DNA of 64,000 bases from Cladophialophora immunda (Eukaryota > Ascomycota > Eurotiomycetes > Chaetothyriales > Herpotrichiellaceae). The notes under the pieces are model-generated. The model saw only the letters and a program-made list of their open reading frames with translations. It did not search any database and was not told the DNA's origin. The first letter of the stretch is position 1. Each line of letters opens with the position of its first letter. Shown here in pieces: positions 1 through 13,293 of the stretch. The position numbers and the translations under genes were made by a program. The stretch lies in the NCBI RefSeq assembly GCF_000835495.1, contig NW_015622546.1, positions 1,676,883 to 1,740,882 on the forward strand, read 5' to 3'.

Positions 1-1170
1 CAAGGCCAGGCAGACGAGGCTGTGTACTCGGCACAATCGACATGTTGAGATTTCTTATCTACTGGTGCGTGCGTGCCAGTCCGTACGCATGCTTTTCCTT
101 ACCCACACGCTACATTAATGTACTCCGTACTGGACGTACAGAAATACTCGTACACGGCTAGGCTTTTGCCAGCCCGAAGAGGGGCTATAAGAAAGGCTAC
201 GTGCCCCAGGGGCAGGCTTCAGAATTGATCGGATCGGGTGAAATGGAAGAGATAGATGCACGGACGAAGCCCGTCGGTAAGTACGGGTGTGTATAGAAAC
301 GACACACACGACTAGGGGCTCCAAAATAACCAGGTATCGAGAGCGCCGATGAACATGGGGCTTGCGAGCGATTTTTCGAGGTTTCAAAACGTGGGAAAGA
401 CTTGAGCTTCAATTGCAGTCATCTTTTTCGACCCTTGGACCTTCTTCCTTCCAACTTCCCCATCCGAACGGTGGCCGCTGAGCGTATCTCGTGGGTGCTT
501 GATGCTGAGCCAAGCGGAGAGCTCGATGGCCACGGAAATCGATCGCCGCGGGATATCCATGACAATCCTCTTCGTTTGGAGGTTGCTTGGAGAGGAGGGG
601 GTTCGACATGGTCGACCGTCGTAAAGGAACCTTCTGTCGTGGCAGGGCCATTGTTGGCCTAGAGTCCACCACACACATGCCACCGTGAGCATCGTATCGC
701 ACTTACGACGTGGGCCTACGCAAACGCCATAAAATGCCCTGGAACCAAACTCCCCCCTTTACTCCTCCTGGTCGTTTCCCGCGCGTTTCGATATTGTTTA
801 CCATCGGCCAGGCAGCCGACGTTGAAGACTTCCACGCCTGGGCTTCCAATGCACAGACCCAGATTCTCGCTCTCATCGCGATGCGAGTGTCTTCCTGCTT
901 CTGGAAAGCCAGTGGACGCCATTGCTTCTACAGCACATTCCAAGTCTTGCAGGGCAGAAGAGGGAACCACGGATTGACGAAGGGGACGGAGGGAAGCAAG
1001 GCTCTGCATGTATCCCCATAAATTGTGCATTATGACTCCTCTTACTGCAACCCGAGGTCAAATGGGATCCTGGCCTGTTGCTAGGTCCGTCAAAATCATG
1101 AATGCGGTGCATCAAACGGCTGTTCCCTTCCTCTAAACTCGTCGCAAATCCCTGATCACCACTGCCGCAT
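1..1170. other. Intergenic, no supported gene
   Basis: Only short open frames (100 codons or less) occur here, on both strands and mutually overlapping, without a recognisable domain. A longer minus-strand frame at 873-1553 is mostly an out-of-frame shadow of the proline/glutamine-rich last exon of the hse1 gene. The part next to position 1171 should contain the hse1 3' UTR. I see nothing else. Confidence 0.6.
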
Positions 1171-3483
<2,313 letters not shown>

Positions 3484-3785
3484 GGCGGGCAAATCAGCTT
3501 GATTAATCGAACCAAAGGATGTAGCAAGGAGAGCGAATGCAGATAGTTATGACATGAACAGAAGGCTCGGTATGGAAGCACGACTTATCTTCGGCCTTGA
3601 TGCGGCGCAGCCTAATGACCAGATGCCACAGGGTGCTAGCATGAACTCACCTCCAGCTTTTAGCGCATGTTGAATCTCGGTGACGCAGCAGGTCAAAAGT
3701 GGCGGGTGAAAGGTGGAGAATCCTCCACACAAGCCACACTGCGTACGAGCGAGGTACCCAGTACTGCATAACATCACTGACACAC

Positions 3786-3816
<31 letters not shown>

Positions 3817-4510
3817 AGGACTCGGAAGGGTGTGTAGCAGTACTCAACCCAGCGGTGCACATGCAGAAACCATCTCCCAGGTAGATGCCTACCCACGAGC
3901 GCTTGAGGTGTGGAAAGACAACCCATCATACACACAAAATGGAAGCTCTTTATTTCGAGGAGCTCTCTCGTCTACATGGCTCATCTGCCTTGCTGTTACA
4001 CTAGAGGTCAAAATTCCTCGCTCATCTCGGCTTTTCAGACCTCTACATACTATCGTCCCGGAATTGCGTAGCCACCAGACGGGCCCGACCCTTTCATTGC
4101 CCATTGACCTTTGCCCATATTCCACAAAACTCCTTTGCCCGCTCGTCTGATCATAATGTTTCCTTAAAAGTCGTAAAAGCAACGGCAAGCTGACAGCCTG
4201 CAGAGAACGCTGCGCGAGAAAAAAGAATACCCGTAAATGGACGTGGGCAACCCTCGATGGGTCCCGTGTCGAAAAGAAGTTCCGTTGCGGTGCGTCTAGT
4301 AAATCGCCTCTTCCCAAGTCTTGATCTGGTAGTTGACAATGCATTTTGAAGGATGCAAATGAGCATATAACACTCCGGCGCAAGGGGCCGACAGCAAATC
4401 TCGCCGAGTGTAAGGTCGCGTCTGTCCAAAAACACAGGCAAGTCGGATAAGGGCTCGTCTCAATCACACGTGGTCATAGTAATTGTACAAGAATCAGACC
4501 AGCACAACCA
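3484..4510. other. Intergenic: hse1 promoter and ste20 3' side
   Basis: No supported gene lies in these roughly 1,030 bases. The segment carries the 5' region of hse1 (minus strand, read from about 3.5 kb) and the 3' UTR side of ste20. It contains a CAG microsatellite. Open frames here are short and lack domains. Confidence 0.6.
3787..3813. repeat. (CAG)9 microsatellite
   Basis: Nine perfect CAG units, about 300 bp upstream of the hse1 start codon and outside any supported coding exon. A run of this length is likely to be length-polymorphic between strains. Confidence 0.9.
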
Positions 4511-7327
4511 TCAGTTGCCTCTATTGGCCTTCTCGGCGGCTCTGCTTTCTTTCGCTGACTGAACAAGAGGCGCTAGGCTGGAAAGCGGGGCACAATTATG
4601 CATGAATGGATGCTGTTGTCCCAGGTTAGACAAGTAAACTCGAAAGTGTGGGAGACCGTCTTACATGTAACAAATCGTGAGCACTTGCTCGCTTCTCAGG
4701 TTCGACTTTCAGGGCGAAATGGAGGAAATCTCGGAAAACTGGCGACAGTGCTTGCTCGTCCTTGATACGTGGTGTCCCGTACTTAGCGATCAAGTACAAG
4801 GCCCGCAGCGGTGACTCTGTCAGATATGGCGGTTCTCCCTCGATCATCTCGATCGCCATGATGCCCAAACTCCAGATGTCGACCTTTCGGCCATATTCTT
4901 TTCTCGTCACCACCTCCGGAGCCATCCAGTATGGTGTTCCAACCATCGTGGTGCGCTTGTTGTGAGTGTCATTGATTTGGGCACAAAACCCGAAATCTGT
5001 TAGCTTGATGTCCCCTCTTTCCGAGAGCAGGATGTTGTCAGATTTGATGTCTCGGTGTATCACATTTTTAGAATGCAGATGTTGTAAGCCGTAGAGTGTC
5101 TGAGACCGTCAGCAATGGAACGCGGCACCGATTCTCCGGGACAATACTAACCTCCCTACACACTGCAGCAATTTGGCCTTCGCTCATGACATTGAAGGTC
5201 ACCACATCGGTGAGACTGCCACCTTGCATGTATTCCATGACAACCCACAGGTCTCCCTCGTGCAGATAGCTGTCGATAAAGTTGACAATGTTTTTATGCT
5301 TGCTGTCCTTCATAACAATGATCTCGTTGATGATCAAATCTTTCTTTGGTTGTTGTTCGAGGTTCATTTGCTTAATGGCAACACACCGTTTTGTGCCATT
5401 TTCGAACGCTGTATAGACACCACCAGAAGCACCTTGTCCAATTTTGTTGAGGTTGCTGTACTTTGTGGTTGGGTCACCCGGAGTGCATATCGCTCGTAAC
5501 CTGGCTGTGACATCCACGATGTTGCTTTGTTGCCGCTTCTGTCGCGGGCGAGGCACAGCAGCAACCTGCGGAGTTCCTTCGAGGGCTGGTGAAGCTGTCA
5601 CTGCAGCAAATTGCGCTTGTGGAATATTGGGGCTGATTTGTTGAGGCAGGATCTTTGGTGGAACCTCGGGGGCTCCGTGCGCAACTTGACGCTGGCTTCG
5701 ACTCCGGTCTAGTTGTTTACTCTGAATGGCTTGTTGTGCTAGCAGCATTGCCTGTTCTTGCTGTTGTTGATACTGGGCAGGAGATTGGATTGCCGGCTGG
5801 GTGCGCGGCGGTGTTGCATTCGGTCCTTTCGAATTGGACCGACTTCGAGCTTCTTCTTGGGGAACTGATGGTGTATTGGGTAGAGAGACTGGCGGCGGTT
5901 GCGCTTTCGGCGGCTCCTGAACTGGCCGTAGCGGTAGGTCTCGGCTCATAGGAGGAGGCGGCGCAGGCCGAGAGGGTGCCATATCTCGCAGACTCTGAAC
6001 AGGAGGTTTCGGAGCAGGCCGATTGGGCATCATCATCACTGGTGACTGACCTGGTTTCATGCTTCCCATTGCGCTAGCGGGAGGACCTTTTGGGACAGGT
6101 GGCGGGGCGCGAGGGTTTTCAAAGCTGCCCTCGTGATTCTGGGGGAATCGAGGACTAGCGGGGGGTGATATTACACCAGCCATGGGGGAGTACGAAGCAA
6201 CGCTGGTCCCGATGATTGGCGTCACTGGACTCTGGTAGCTGCTGTTGCTGCTTTGAGGAGAGTCGGAGAGTTTGGCGTGGTCGAACTTCTGCCATACCCC
6301 GTCGTCATTGCCACCCAGGTTGTTCTTGTACGTCTCGACGATGTTGACCATCATCTGTGGATTTTGATCTTGCTCAGTTTTGGTGATGCCACTGTCGGCC
6401 AGGATCCTCTGCCAGTCCGCAGGTAGTCCCTGTTGGATATGAATCAGCTTGTCAGGTTCGAGAGTGGGGGCCGTTCCGATCAATGGAACGATAGATGATC
6501 CATCCAACCAGTCGATGACTTACCGTAAACTGCCCGGTCTGGTTGTCGTAGCCAACATGTATCATGTGCAGAGGATTCTCTGGGGCTGAGATCTTGATGG
6601 TCCTCGGAGAACCCAGCATGTTGTTGACGAAACTGGAGAAGCCGCTCTTCTTGCGAAATGGGCCGGCCGGTTTTGTGTGGCCGTCGCCTGAGAAGCGCTT
6701 GGGACTGAGCGTGCCATTTTCTGATTTTGGAGGCGTCACTTCCATCATAGCCACCATTCCAGGCCCAAAGGTCTGTGAGTTCCGTAGCGGATGAGACCGA
6801 AGGTCGGGGCTGGTATGGGTTTGGGTTAACGGCGGCGGGTATGGTGATTGAGCACCGGCATTCTGATTGTCGTTCATCCCGGTGGCTTGAAAAGAGGATA
6901 AGAGACCTGAGGCGTCAAAGGGCGCTCCGATCAAGTCCTTGTGACGGTCATCTGAAGTCTGGGGCGTGAGGGGGAGGTGTTGCGGCACCTGGTAGCCGTT
7001 GACTGACGACGCGAGGAAGTTTGCTGAAGGGACGATGGGGGACGGTGCGCCACTGCTGTGTTCAAGCGAGGATGTGGAAGAAGCAAACGCGCTGGATTGG
7101 GTTCTCTGATGGAAATCGCGAGACGACAGTGAGGCGTCGTGACTGCGAGGGTATGGGGACGGAGCTGACGGGGCCCGTTGAAGTGCGGCAGACGACTGTT
7201 GTTTGCGTAGCGAGCCCTTTGAGGGGAAGGCGGAAGGGGGGGGATTCTTGGTCAAAGTATTTCGACGTCGCTTGGAAGAGGTGAAGGTGGTCAGGTTGGA
7301 GGAGGTCGTGTTATGGACGTTGTCCAT
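4511..7327 (-). CDS. ste20: p21-activated kinase Ste20/PakA
   Basis: Four exons: 7327-6524, 6429-5152, 5099-4665, 4612-4511 (872 aa). The N-terminal 230 residues are Ser/Pro-rich and disordered. A CRIB motif follows, split by intron 1 ([20 protein letters not shown], then [10 protein letters not shown]). A Pro-rich linker of about 300 residues leads to a complete kinase domain: glycine loop [15 protein letters not shown] lysine, HRDIKSDN catalytic loop, DFGFCAQ, and [11 protein letters not shown]. The last exon encodes [12 protein letters not shown]..., the conserved C-terminal tail that in yeast Ste20 binds G-beta. There is no PH domain, which argues for Ste20/PakA rather than Cla4. Known role: a Cdc42/Rac effector that activates the pheromone/filamentation MAPK cascade and polarity. 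The start ATG is followed by a basic stretch ([18 protein letters not shown]) that I believe is conserved in fungal Ste20 proteins. Confidence 0.92.
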
Positions 7328-7674
7328 GGCTCCAAGTCAACGTGAAGGTTGGCAGGTGCAAGTAGTTGCAAGTGCAGGTTGCGGATTCGGTGCAGGTGCC
7401 ACTGGACTGTCGACTGCGCACTGCAGACTGCGCACTGGCAGTTGGAGGGAACCAAGAAAAGCGGGCAGCAAGTGCCAGGTGGGTGCCAGATGGGCGCCAG
7501 GTGGACAGCCCGAGCCACTAATGGTGCTAAGGGTTTAACTGAAGGCCAGCGGGAGCGGCAGATGCCAGATGGGGAACTGAGCTGGTGCTCAGCGCTCAGC
7601 TTAGCTTTTGCAGCCCCGGGTGTCTGGCGCCAGGCTTTCAGACTTCAGGCTTCAGGTTCTGAGGTGCTTCGGGG

Positions 7675-7714
7675 CTCAGGCACAGGTTCAGGCTCAGGCT
7701 CGGGCTCAGGCTCC
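7675..7714. repeat. GGCTCA/GGTTCA hexamer repeat
   Basis: About six degenerate hexamer units in tandem (GGCTCA, GGCACA, GGTTCA, GGCTCA, GGCTCG, GGCTCA) in the non-coding region upstream of ste20. Likely a minisatellite-like low-complexity tract without coding role. Confidence 0.7.
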
Positions 7715-7927
7715 AGCTTCCAGGCCTCATCCAGGGCTTCAAGGGCCTCTAGTCCAGTTAGTTCCTGTGAATCAGGGCGAAGAACCAAGCAAAGCACCAA
7801 TGAGTGACGCGTGCTGGTGATATTTCTCGCCTTTCTCTTTCTCTTTTTCCCAACAAGGACAAGCGACAGGCGCGCAGCAGCCACTCACCAGTCACCGGTC
7901 ACCAGTCACCAGAGACCAAGATAGTCA

Positions 7928-7948
7928 CAGCAGCAGCAGCAGCAGCAG
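7928..7948. repeat. (CAG)7 microsatellite
   Basis: Seven perfect CAG units about 600 bp upstream of the ste20 start codon. Non-coding as far as I can see. Confidence 0.85.
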
Positions 7949-10900
7949 CCCTTCGAAGACCCGTTCGCTTGCAGGGTTGGGGCCGAGGCGTGAATGGGCG
8001 TAGCACGGAGGACGGAGCACAAGGGAGAAAGATCTGAAGGGCACAAAACACAGACACACACACACTCATACACGGGGGGTTGACGAAGCTTTGAGTCTCT
8101 ACGGAGTCTTGCTGTGTCCTGCTCGACATGTATCCACCCACGCGCATCGCAGTGCAGCGCAGCGCAGGAAGCATCGACAGCGGTAAGAAGCGCGCACCAA
8201 CACGTCAAATCGACAGAGTCAAATCCCACCCAACAGGAACGAGCCGTAGAGGAGGTATATTTAGTTACTCCTCGTTGCTGTTTGGTTGCTTCGTCGCCAA
8301 CGGTTTACCCACAAGGACCTCCAACAGACGCTCGCAGCAGCCGTGTCCACACGCGTTCCTATCTCTCACGAGAGTGTCGCCTGTCTTTTGTCCGGACCTC
8401 TCAAAAGGTGGTCAAACTGCTAATGTGATATCAGGTGCGGTCAGATTTCGGCTCAAACCAATTTGGTCTTCGTTTTGTCCGCATCCAAGCCACGCTGCTT
8501 CAGCCAGCAAACCTTCGTCACTGTCACAAGCATGCATCACCAAATGCGCCCTATGCGTTCATCCTTGGTCAATCTCCATCCCCCACTTTGGCCCTGCTAG
8601 AAATCGATAGAGGCACTGCACCATATCGACATACCACTGCGGCACTGCGTAGCCAATTTCCCGGACCATCTTACGCGCAACGCCGCCCAATCCACACGGG
8701 ATTTTCCACTGCTCAGAGTCCAGAATCCAGAAAGCCCAACCCTGCACTGCCACCTCCACGTGGCCCGCTGAGTATTCCCACCCTCGAGAAACCCAGCAAG
8801 TCAACGGTGTCTGATCGGCAGGAAGATTGACCATTGCCACCATAGTCCGATTGGGGATGCTCTCATTTCGTCCTCTGAGCCCTACGAGTGCGAGGTGTGC
8901 CAGGATACAGCCGGTCGGCCAGGCTGGATTGATAACCCTCTTGTGGGCATATGCTTACTTGGTGCTTGCTATCCTGAAACAGACCAGGCCCGATTGTCGC
9001 AGAATAGCCAGGCCTTGCTTGCTGGCGCGAGCCACGCTGGCAGCGTTACCTACATATGTTGAGGATGCCATGTCCCGGAACGTTTTATCAGGTGCATCCG
9101 CTGCAGGTTCAACGCGACAGAGGCGCTGTGCATCGCTCCCTCGAGAGTGATAGACAGCCCCTTGGAGACGGTCGGGCGATTTGCCCAGATTTGTGCGTAT
9201 CAAACCCATGACGAATTCACCTCCAACGCATGTGTCATTGGGCTTGCTGCAATCTGCGGCCCGCTCCTGAAACCCAAGTCTTTGTTATGACCGACTGGAT
9301 GCCCACGACGCCAATAACGTCGCTCGCAGCCCTCTCGAAACAATGCTTGGAAGAGCTCAATGCAGGATTTCGACGCAAAATACCAGTATCACGTTTCCAG
9401 TGGACTTATAAGCTGGTTCCATCACCCGGTGATTCCGCGCCACCATCTGCAACATCCTGATTGAGATACAAGGTACGTACTCCGTAATACTATTAGTAGC
9501 TTGCGTAGGATTTCCTAGAGAAAGTATCAAACATTGCTCGAGCCGCAAAATTCCTCAAACCTGTCCTCCCGCCTTCCGCTCTCTCAACCCCAACGTGTAT
9601 GCCATACTCCGGTCTGCGTATTTGTTTGCTTCTTCTCTTCGGAACTCCCAAGCACCCTGTCGAGAGTGTCTGCTTTGCTCAAAGCCCCCCTTCCTGTTTC
9701 CTAATCGGTTACGGACGTGATAAAGAATAGTGCAAACCCGGCGGAACTCCGTTTCAAGCCGCAGAAAAGAAGAGGAGGGCCAATAAATGCCCGACCGCAT
9801 CCTTTCCCCATGAGTGTTCGCGAACCGAGAGACTGTCCAGAGGTCACCCGAACACGGGCTCGGTCTGCACTGCTGACCGTCCAGCTGTGGGAGGAGCCAT
9901 CGGGATCAGGGCGGCGGGAGGATACCAGATACTGGGTCGTGTCTTACACATAACCAGACAGGTCGGTGCATTAACAGGGCGACCATGTGAACTTTTTTCC
10001 AGCAAGAGAAAAACGTGATTGATGTTGCTGCAGGCGTCGCACGAAGGACAAAAGCTGTGTTTGTAGGGACTGGTGTCCGCCCAAGCTTGACCAGTGCCAG
10101 GCAATCAATCGTCCATGTTGCCGGATTCGACAACGCGTCTTCGAAGGTGCTAATATGCTCATCGCCGTGCCGTGCTCAACGTCATGGGGATGGCCACCCT
10201 GTCTTCGATTAATTCATTGAGCACCACTCCATAGTCAGGCAACTCGATGGCAAGAGTTGGTAGATCGCGCATTACAAGACGATACCCGGCAGTTTGGGAC
10301 ACCTGTACCTCCTGTCTGGCGATGCTTCTGCGCTCCCATCGGAACAATCTATTGCAGCACGCGCAATGCAGCGGCTCGGGCATATCAGTCTCCAGAGGTC
10401 GCGCAGCAGTCCTCCTTTCGACACCGCCTCGTCTGGCGGCAGAGGAAGCTGAGATGGTCCCAAGACTCGAGTAGAAGTCCTCGGACACCAGGTTCAAGGC
10501 GAAGCCACATTAGAGGCCGAAGGCAGGAAGTCCACAGTGCCAAACACCGTCTCCCGCGGCAGGTCTTGAAAGCTGCACTTCCCCGGCTGTTGTTGGGGCC
10601 ATGCTTTGGGCTGGCCTTCGGCGAGGTCGGTGGGGTCGACGTTGTTGGTAGCACAGTCACGGGCGTCGAGGCCTGCTTGGCTCAACGGCGGTTTTGCAAC
10701 CCCCAAAAGCGTTGCTGTGTGAGGGACAAGCGTCTCACCCTAGCCTAGGCCAAAAAAGACGGAACATCGCCAACTGTTGGCAGATTGACTGGGCGCTGTA
10801 GTGGGTGGGTAGAGGTAACCACGAAGTTCCTGACATTATGGCAGAAAAGACCAAGTTATAGCCGCCGAGACTCCCAACCTAATACTCCGTATATCAGACG

Positions 10901-11036
10901 CGATCCCCAAATAGTTATAGGTGGCTATTGTGACGAGCAGATGAACAATTCCAAGTGAGGGTTCACAGTCTAACGTTGTAACACAACATAAGGTTGTCAA
11001 GAGTGAAGATTTGGAGTTCCGCCAGATTGATTTGTG

Positions 11037-12949
11037 TTACAAGGTCTTCGATACTGGCGAGGACCGCGTTTGTCCAACCTCTGGGACTGCCTGATGTTCG
11101 GCCATTCGGGCGGCTCGCAGCCTCGCAACTGTAGCTTCTGTGTGTGAAGCAAGCCCAAGACCTACGCCTGTGACAACGGGTATGAAGCCCATAGCAGCCA
11201 GTGCGGTAGGGCTACCAGGCATCACTGACTTTGCCTTTGCTGCCGAGGACATCAGAGCCGCCCTTTGTGCCATTTCAGCAGTAGTACCACCGAGGTTTCC
11301 CTTCGCCATCATTCGTTGGGCCAGAATGCGTGCAGCCTGTGTAGGGAACCAGACCCGACTTCCCAACACGATTGTCCAAGTCAACAATGCCAAACTCCCT
11401 GCTTGGTGTGCGCTCGCCAGTCCGGTCGGTACCAAATATAAAAGCGTGGAAATGCCTAGGACGACCTGCAAGCACACAAATCCGACAACACCGTGGACCC
11501 CCCTTTGCGCTGCTCTGGGTAGGATCTTCTGCATTGTGGCTGAGCGTGAGAACGCCCAGAGTGCCATGACTGCGGTGAAAGTGGTCGTGGCAAGGATCCG
11601 GTGATCGAGTTGAACCAGACTGGGATTTTCGAGCAGATTGCGCCACCAAAGGTCGCTGTGGTCAGGTGCTCGACAGTAAAATTTGTCCCATAGCTCGCTC
11701 CTCGGAGGGGTCAGACCGAGTCCCATGTATGGAAATTCGTTGTAGATCAAGCCTGCATCGAGACCTGCGACCAGACCACCGGACATGGCTGTAATGAAGA
11801 CTAAACCTGCAAGGAGCGAGACATATCGCTTGAAGGGCCTTAACGCGGGGTTGCTCAAGCCTTTGAGCGTCGCATTTGCAGTGTCGGGGGAGACACGCAG
11901 GATTTTGTTCGTTCGTAGAATTTCAAGGCCGTTCCAGAGCATGGCGAGATAGCAGACAAAAGCCGCGCCCAGGTGAGCGGTCAGTCTGTACTGTGAGACG
12001 CGCGGATGAGAACCCGGTGCAAATAGGTCATCTTTCAATCCCGACTTCACCATCCACCAGCCGATAAAGCCTTGGAATCCAATCAAACCTGCAATGCCCA
12101 GTAATCGCATGGCCATGGAACGGGAGACCTGCTTCCGTGCGACGAAGTAAGCGGCCGGCAAGACGAAGGAGAGTCCAATAAATCGACCCCAGAGCCGATG
12201 GATCCATTCCATCCAGTAAATTGACTTGAACTCCTCGAGAGTCATGCGCGAGTTCAGCATGTGGAACTCGGGACTCGAGCGATATTTGGCAAATTCAGAC
12301 TCCCAGTCTGCGTCAGACATGGGTGGGAGGGAGCCTGTGACGGGTTTCCATTCTGTGATGCTTAGACTAGTTTTGTTGCACGAGTCAGTAGGTTCTCTAT
12401 ACACGAAGGATTCCAATGTCCAAAGGATTGTAAGGAGTGCGGTGTGGCATACCCTGACTCTGTAAGTCTCGTCAATCCTCCAAACACCACTATACCAAAG
12501 ACACTGGCGGCGCTGCCGAGCAGCCAGTAGGCCACAGTATTTGAGGAAGTATCTGGGAAGGAACTCCTGCTCTTGCTCTGGCTTTCTTGTTTTCCCGCAT
12601 CCTTGCCATGTGTATTTGGGCCTGTAGCTTCGTCCGCGGCGCCTGAGGCTTTGGTGTTGCCAGATTCAGAGAATCCTCGGACAACAGCACCTGTGGACGA
12701 TCTGTTGTTCGAAGGATAATGAGGCTTCGGACGACTGCAATTTCGTATTAACGGACCACAACGCGTGGTGAGGTTCCGAGCCTGCCTGATGGTGACCGAC
12801 GTTGGTTGCGCTCTTCGAGAGGCTGTAGATTGGGGTTGGAGCTTGCTCAGCTGAGAGGTATGATTGCGACGGCTGCATTCGAAGAACCGCCTCGACAAGC
12901 CTGGTGCGACTTCACGAAGCGTCCTCGAGAAAGCAGATGCAGGCAGCAT
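11037..12949 (-). CDS. cox15: Haem A synthase Cox15, mitochondrial
   Basis: Two exons, 12949-12453 and 12366-11037 (608 aa). The splice joins GGLTRLTESG to LSITEWKPVTGSLPPM, a family hallmark. Residues 1 to about 130 are Arg/Ser-rich and look like a mitochondrial presequence plus linker. About eight hydrophobic segments follow, beginning VAYWLLGSAASVFGIVVFGG. Putative haem-binding histidines lie in MEWIHRLWGRFIG, RLTAHLGAAFVCYLA, VQLDHRILATTTF and LASAHQAGSLALLTW. Known reaction: oxidation of the C8 methyl of haem O to the formyl of haem A in the inner membrane, needed for cytochrome c oxidase assembly. The C-terminal extension of about 70 residues is low-complexity. A CCAAT palindrome lies about 100 bp upstream of the ATG. 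Identification is secure. Confidence 0.95.
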
Positions 12950-13050
12950 CGCGATTCCTTGGGAGGGTCTAGCTCTCTGTCTCTTGGAATAAGGACTTCT
13001 GAATTAAAATATTATTATGTACCAAACCGGGAACACCAATATGAGCTTTG

Positions 13051-13064
13051 CGATTGGCCAATCG
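13051..13064. promoter_or_regulatory. Palindromic double CCAAT box upstream of cox15
   Basis: CGATTGGCCAATCG is a perfect 14-bp palindrome containing two head-to-head CCAAT boxes, about 100 bp upstream of the cox15 ATG. Read on the minus strand (towards cox15), the CCAAT is followed after exactly 12 bases by ATT. That fits the CSAAT-N12-RWT consensus described for the CCAAT-binding complex together with HapX. In fungi that complex regulates haem, respiratory and iron-using genes. Functional use here is inferred. Confidence 0.55.
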
Positions 13065-13293
13065 GAGGCCTCAGGAGACACATCTTACATCGACACCCAT
13101 TGAGTGCACCCGACAAAGAGTCTATCAGACCACTTCTCCTTCTTCAGCGTACGGGTTGGAAACATCTTCTGAAAATGAGAAACTAAGTAAAATAATGTGC
13201 CAATTTTGTGTTACAGAATCTAGCTATTAATCATCGTTACTGTTTCGTCACCGCGAGTCCGCAAATCGCTCTGGTTTTCAGGATGGCCAACTC

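Larger units (their letters stand above)
7328..11036. other. 3.7-kb gene-poor region with simple repeats and relic-like frames
   Basis: No gene can be supported. The first 700 bases, upstream of ste20, are low-complexity: imperfect GTGCCAGGTGG-type repeats near 7470-7505, a GGCTCA/GGTTCA repeat near 7675-7715, and a CAG run. A plus-strand frame at 8772-9044 reads protein-like, stops, and stays open again to about 9290. The next frame then carries VFVMTDWMPTTP to 9460. Between 10159 and 10760 the minus strand has overlapping frames of 60-110 codons. These could be decayed genes or unrecognised exons. The end near 11036 should hold the cox15 3' UTR. Confidence 0.45.

Noticed and set aside
7675..7714. 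Hexamer repeat as a coding Ser/Glu repeat
   Set aside because: The frames across it are open only because of the repeat, and the region is upstream of ste20 without splice signals linking it to the gene.
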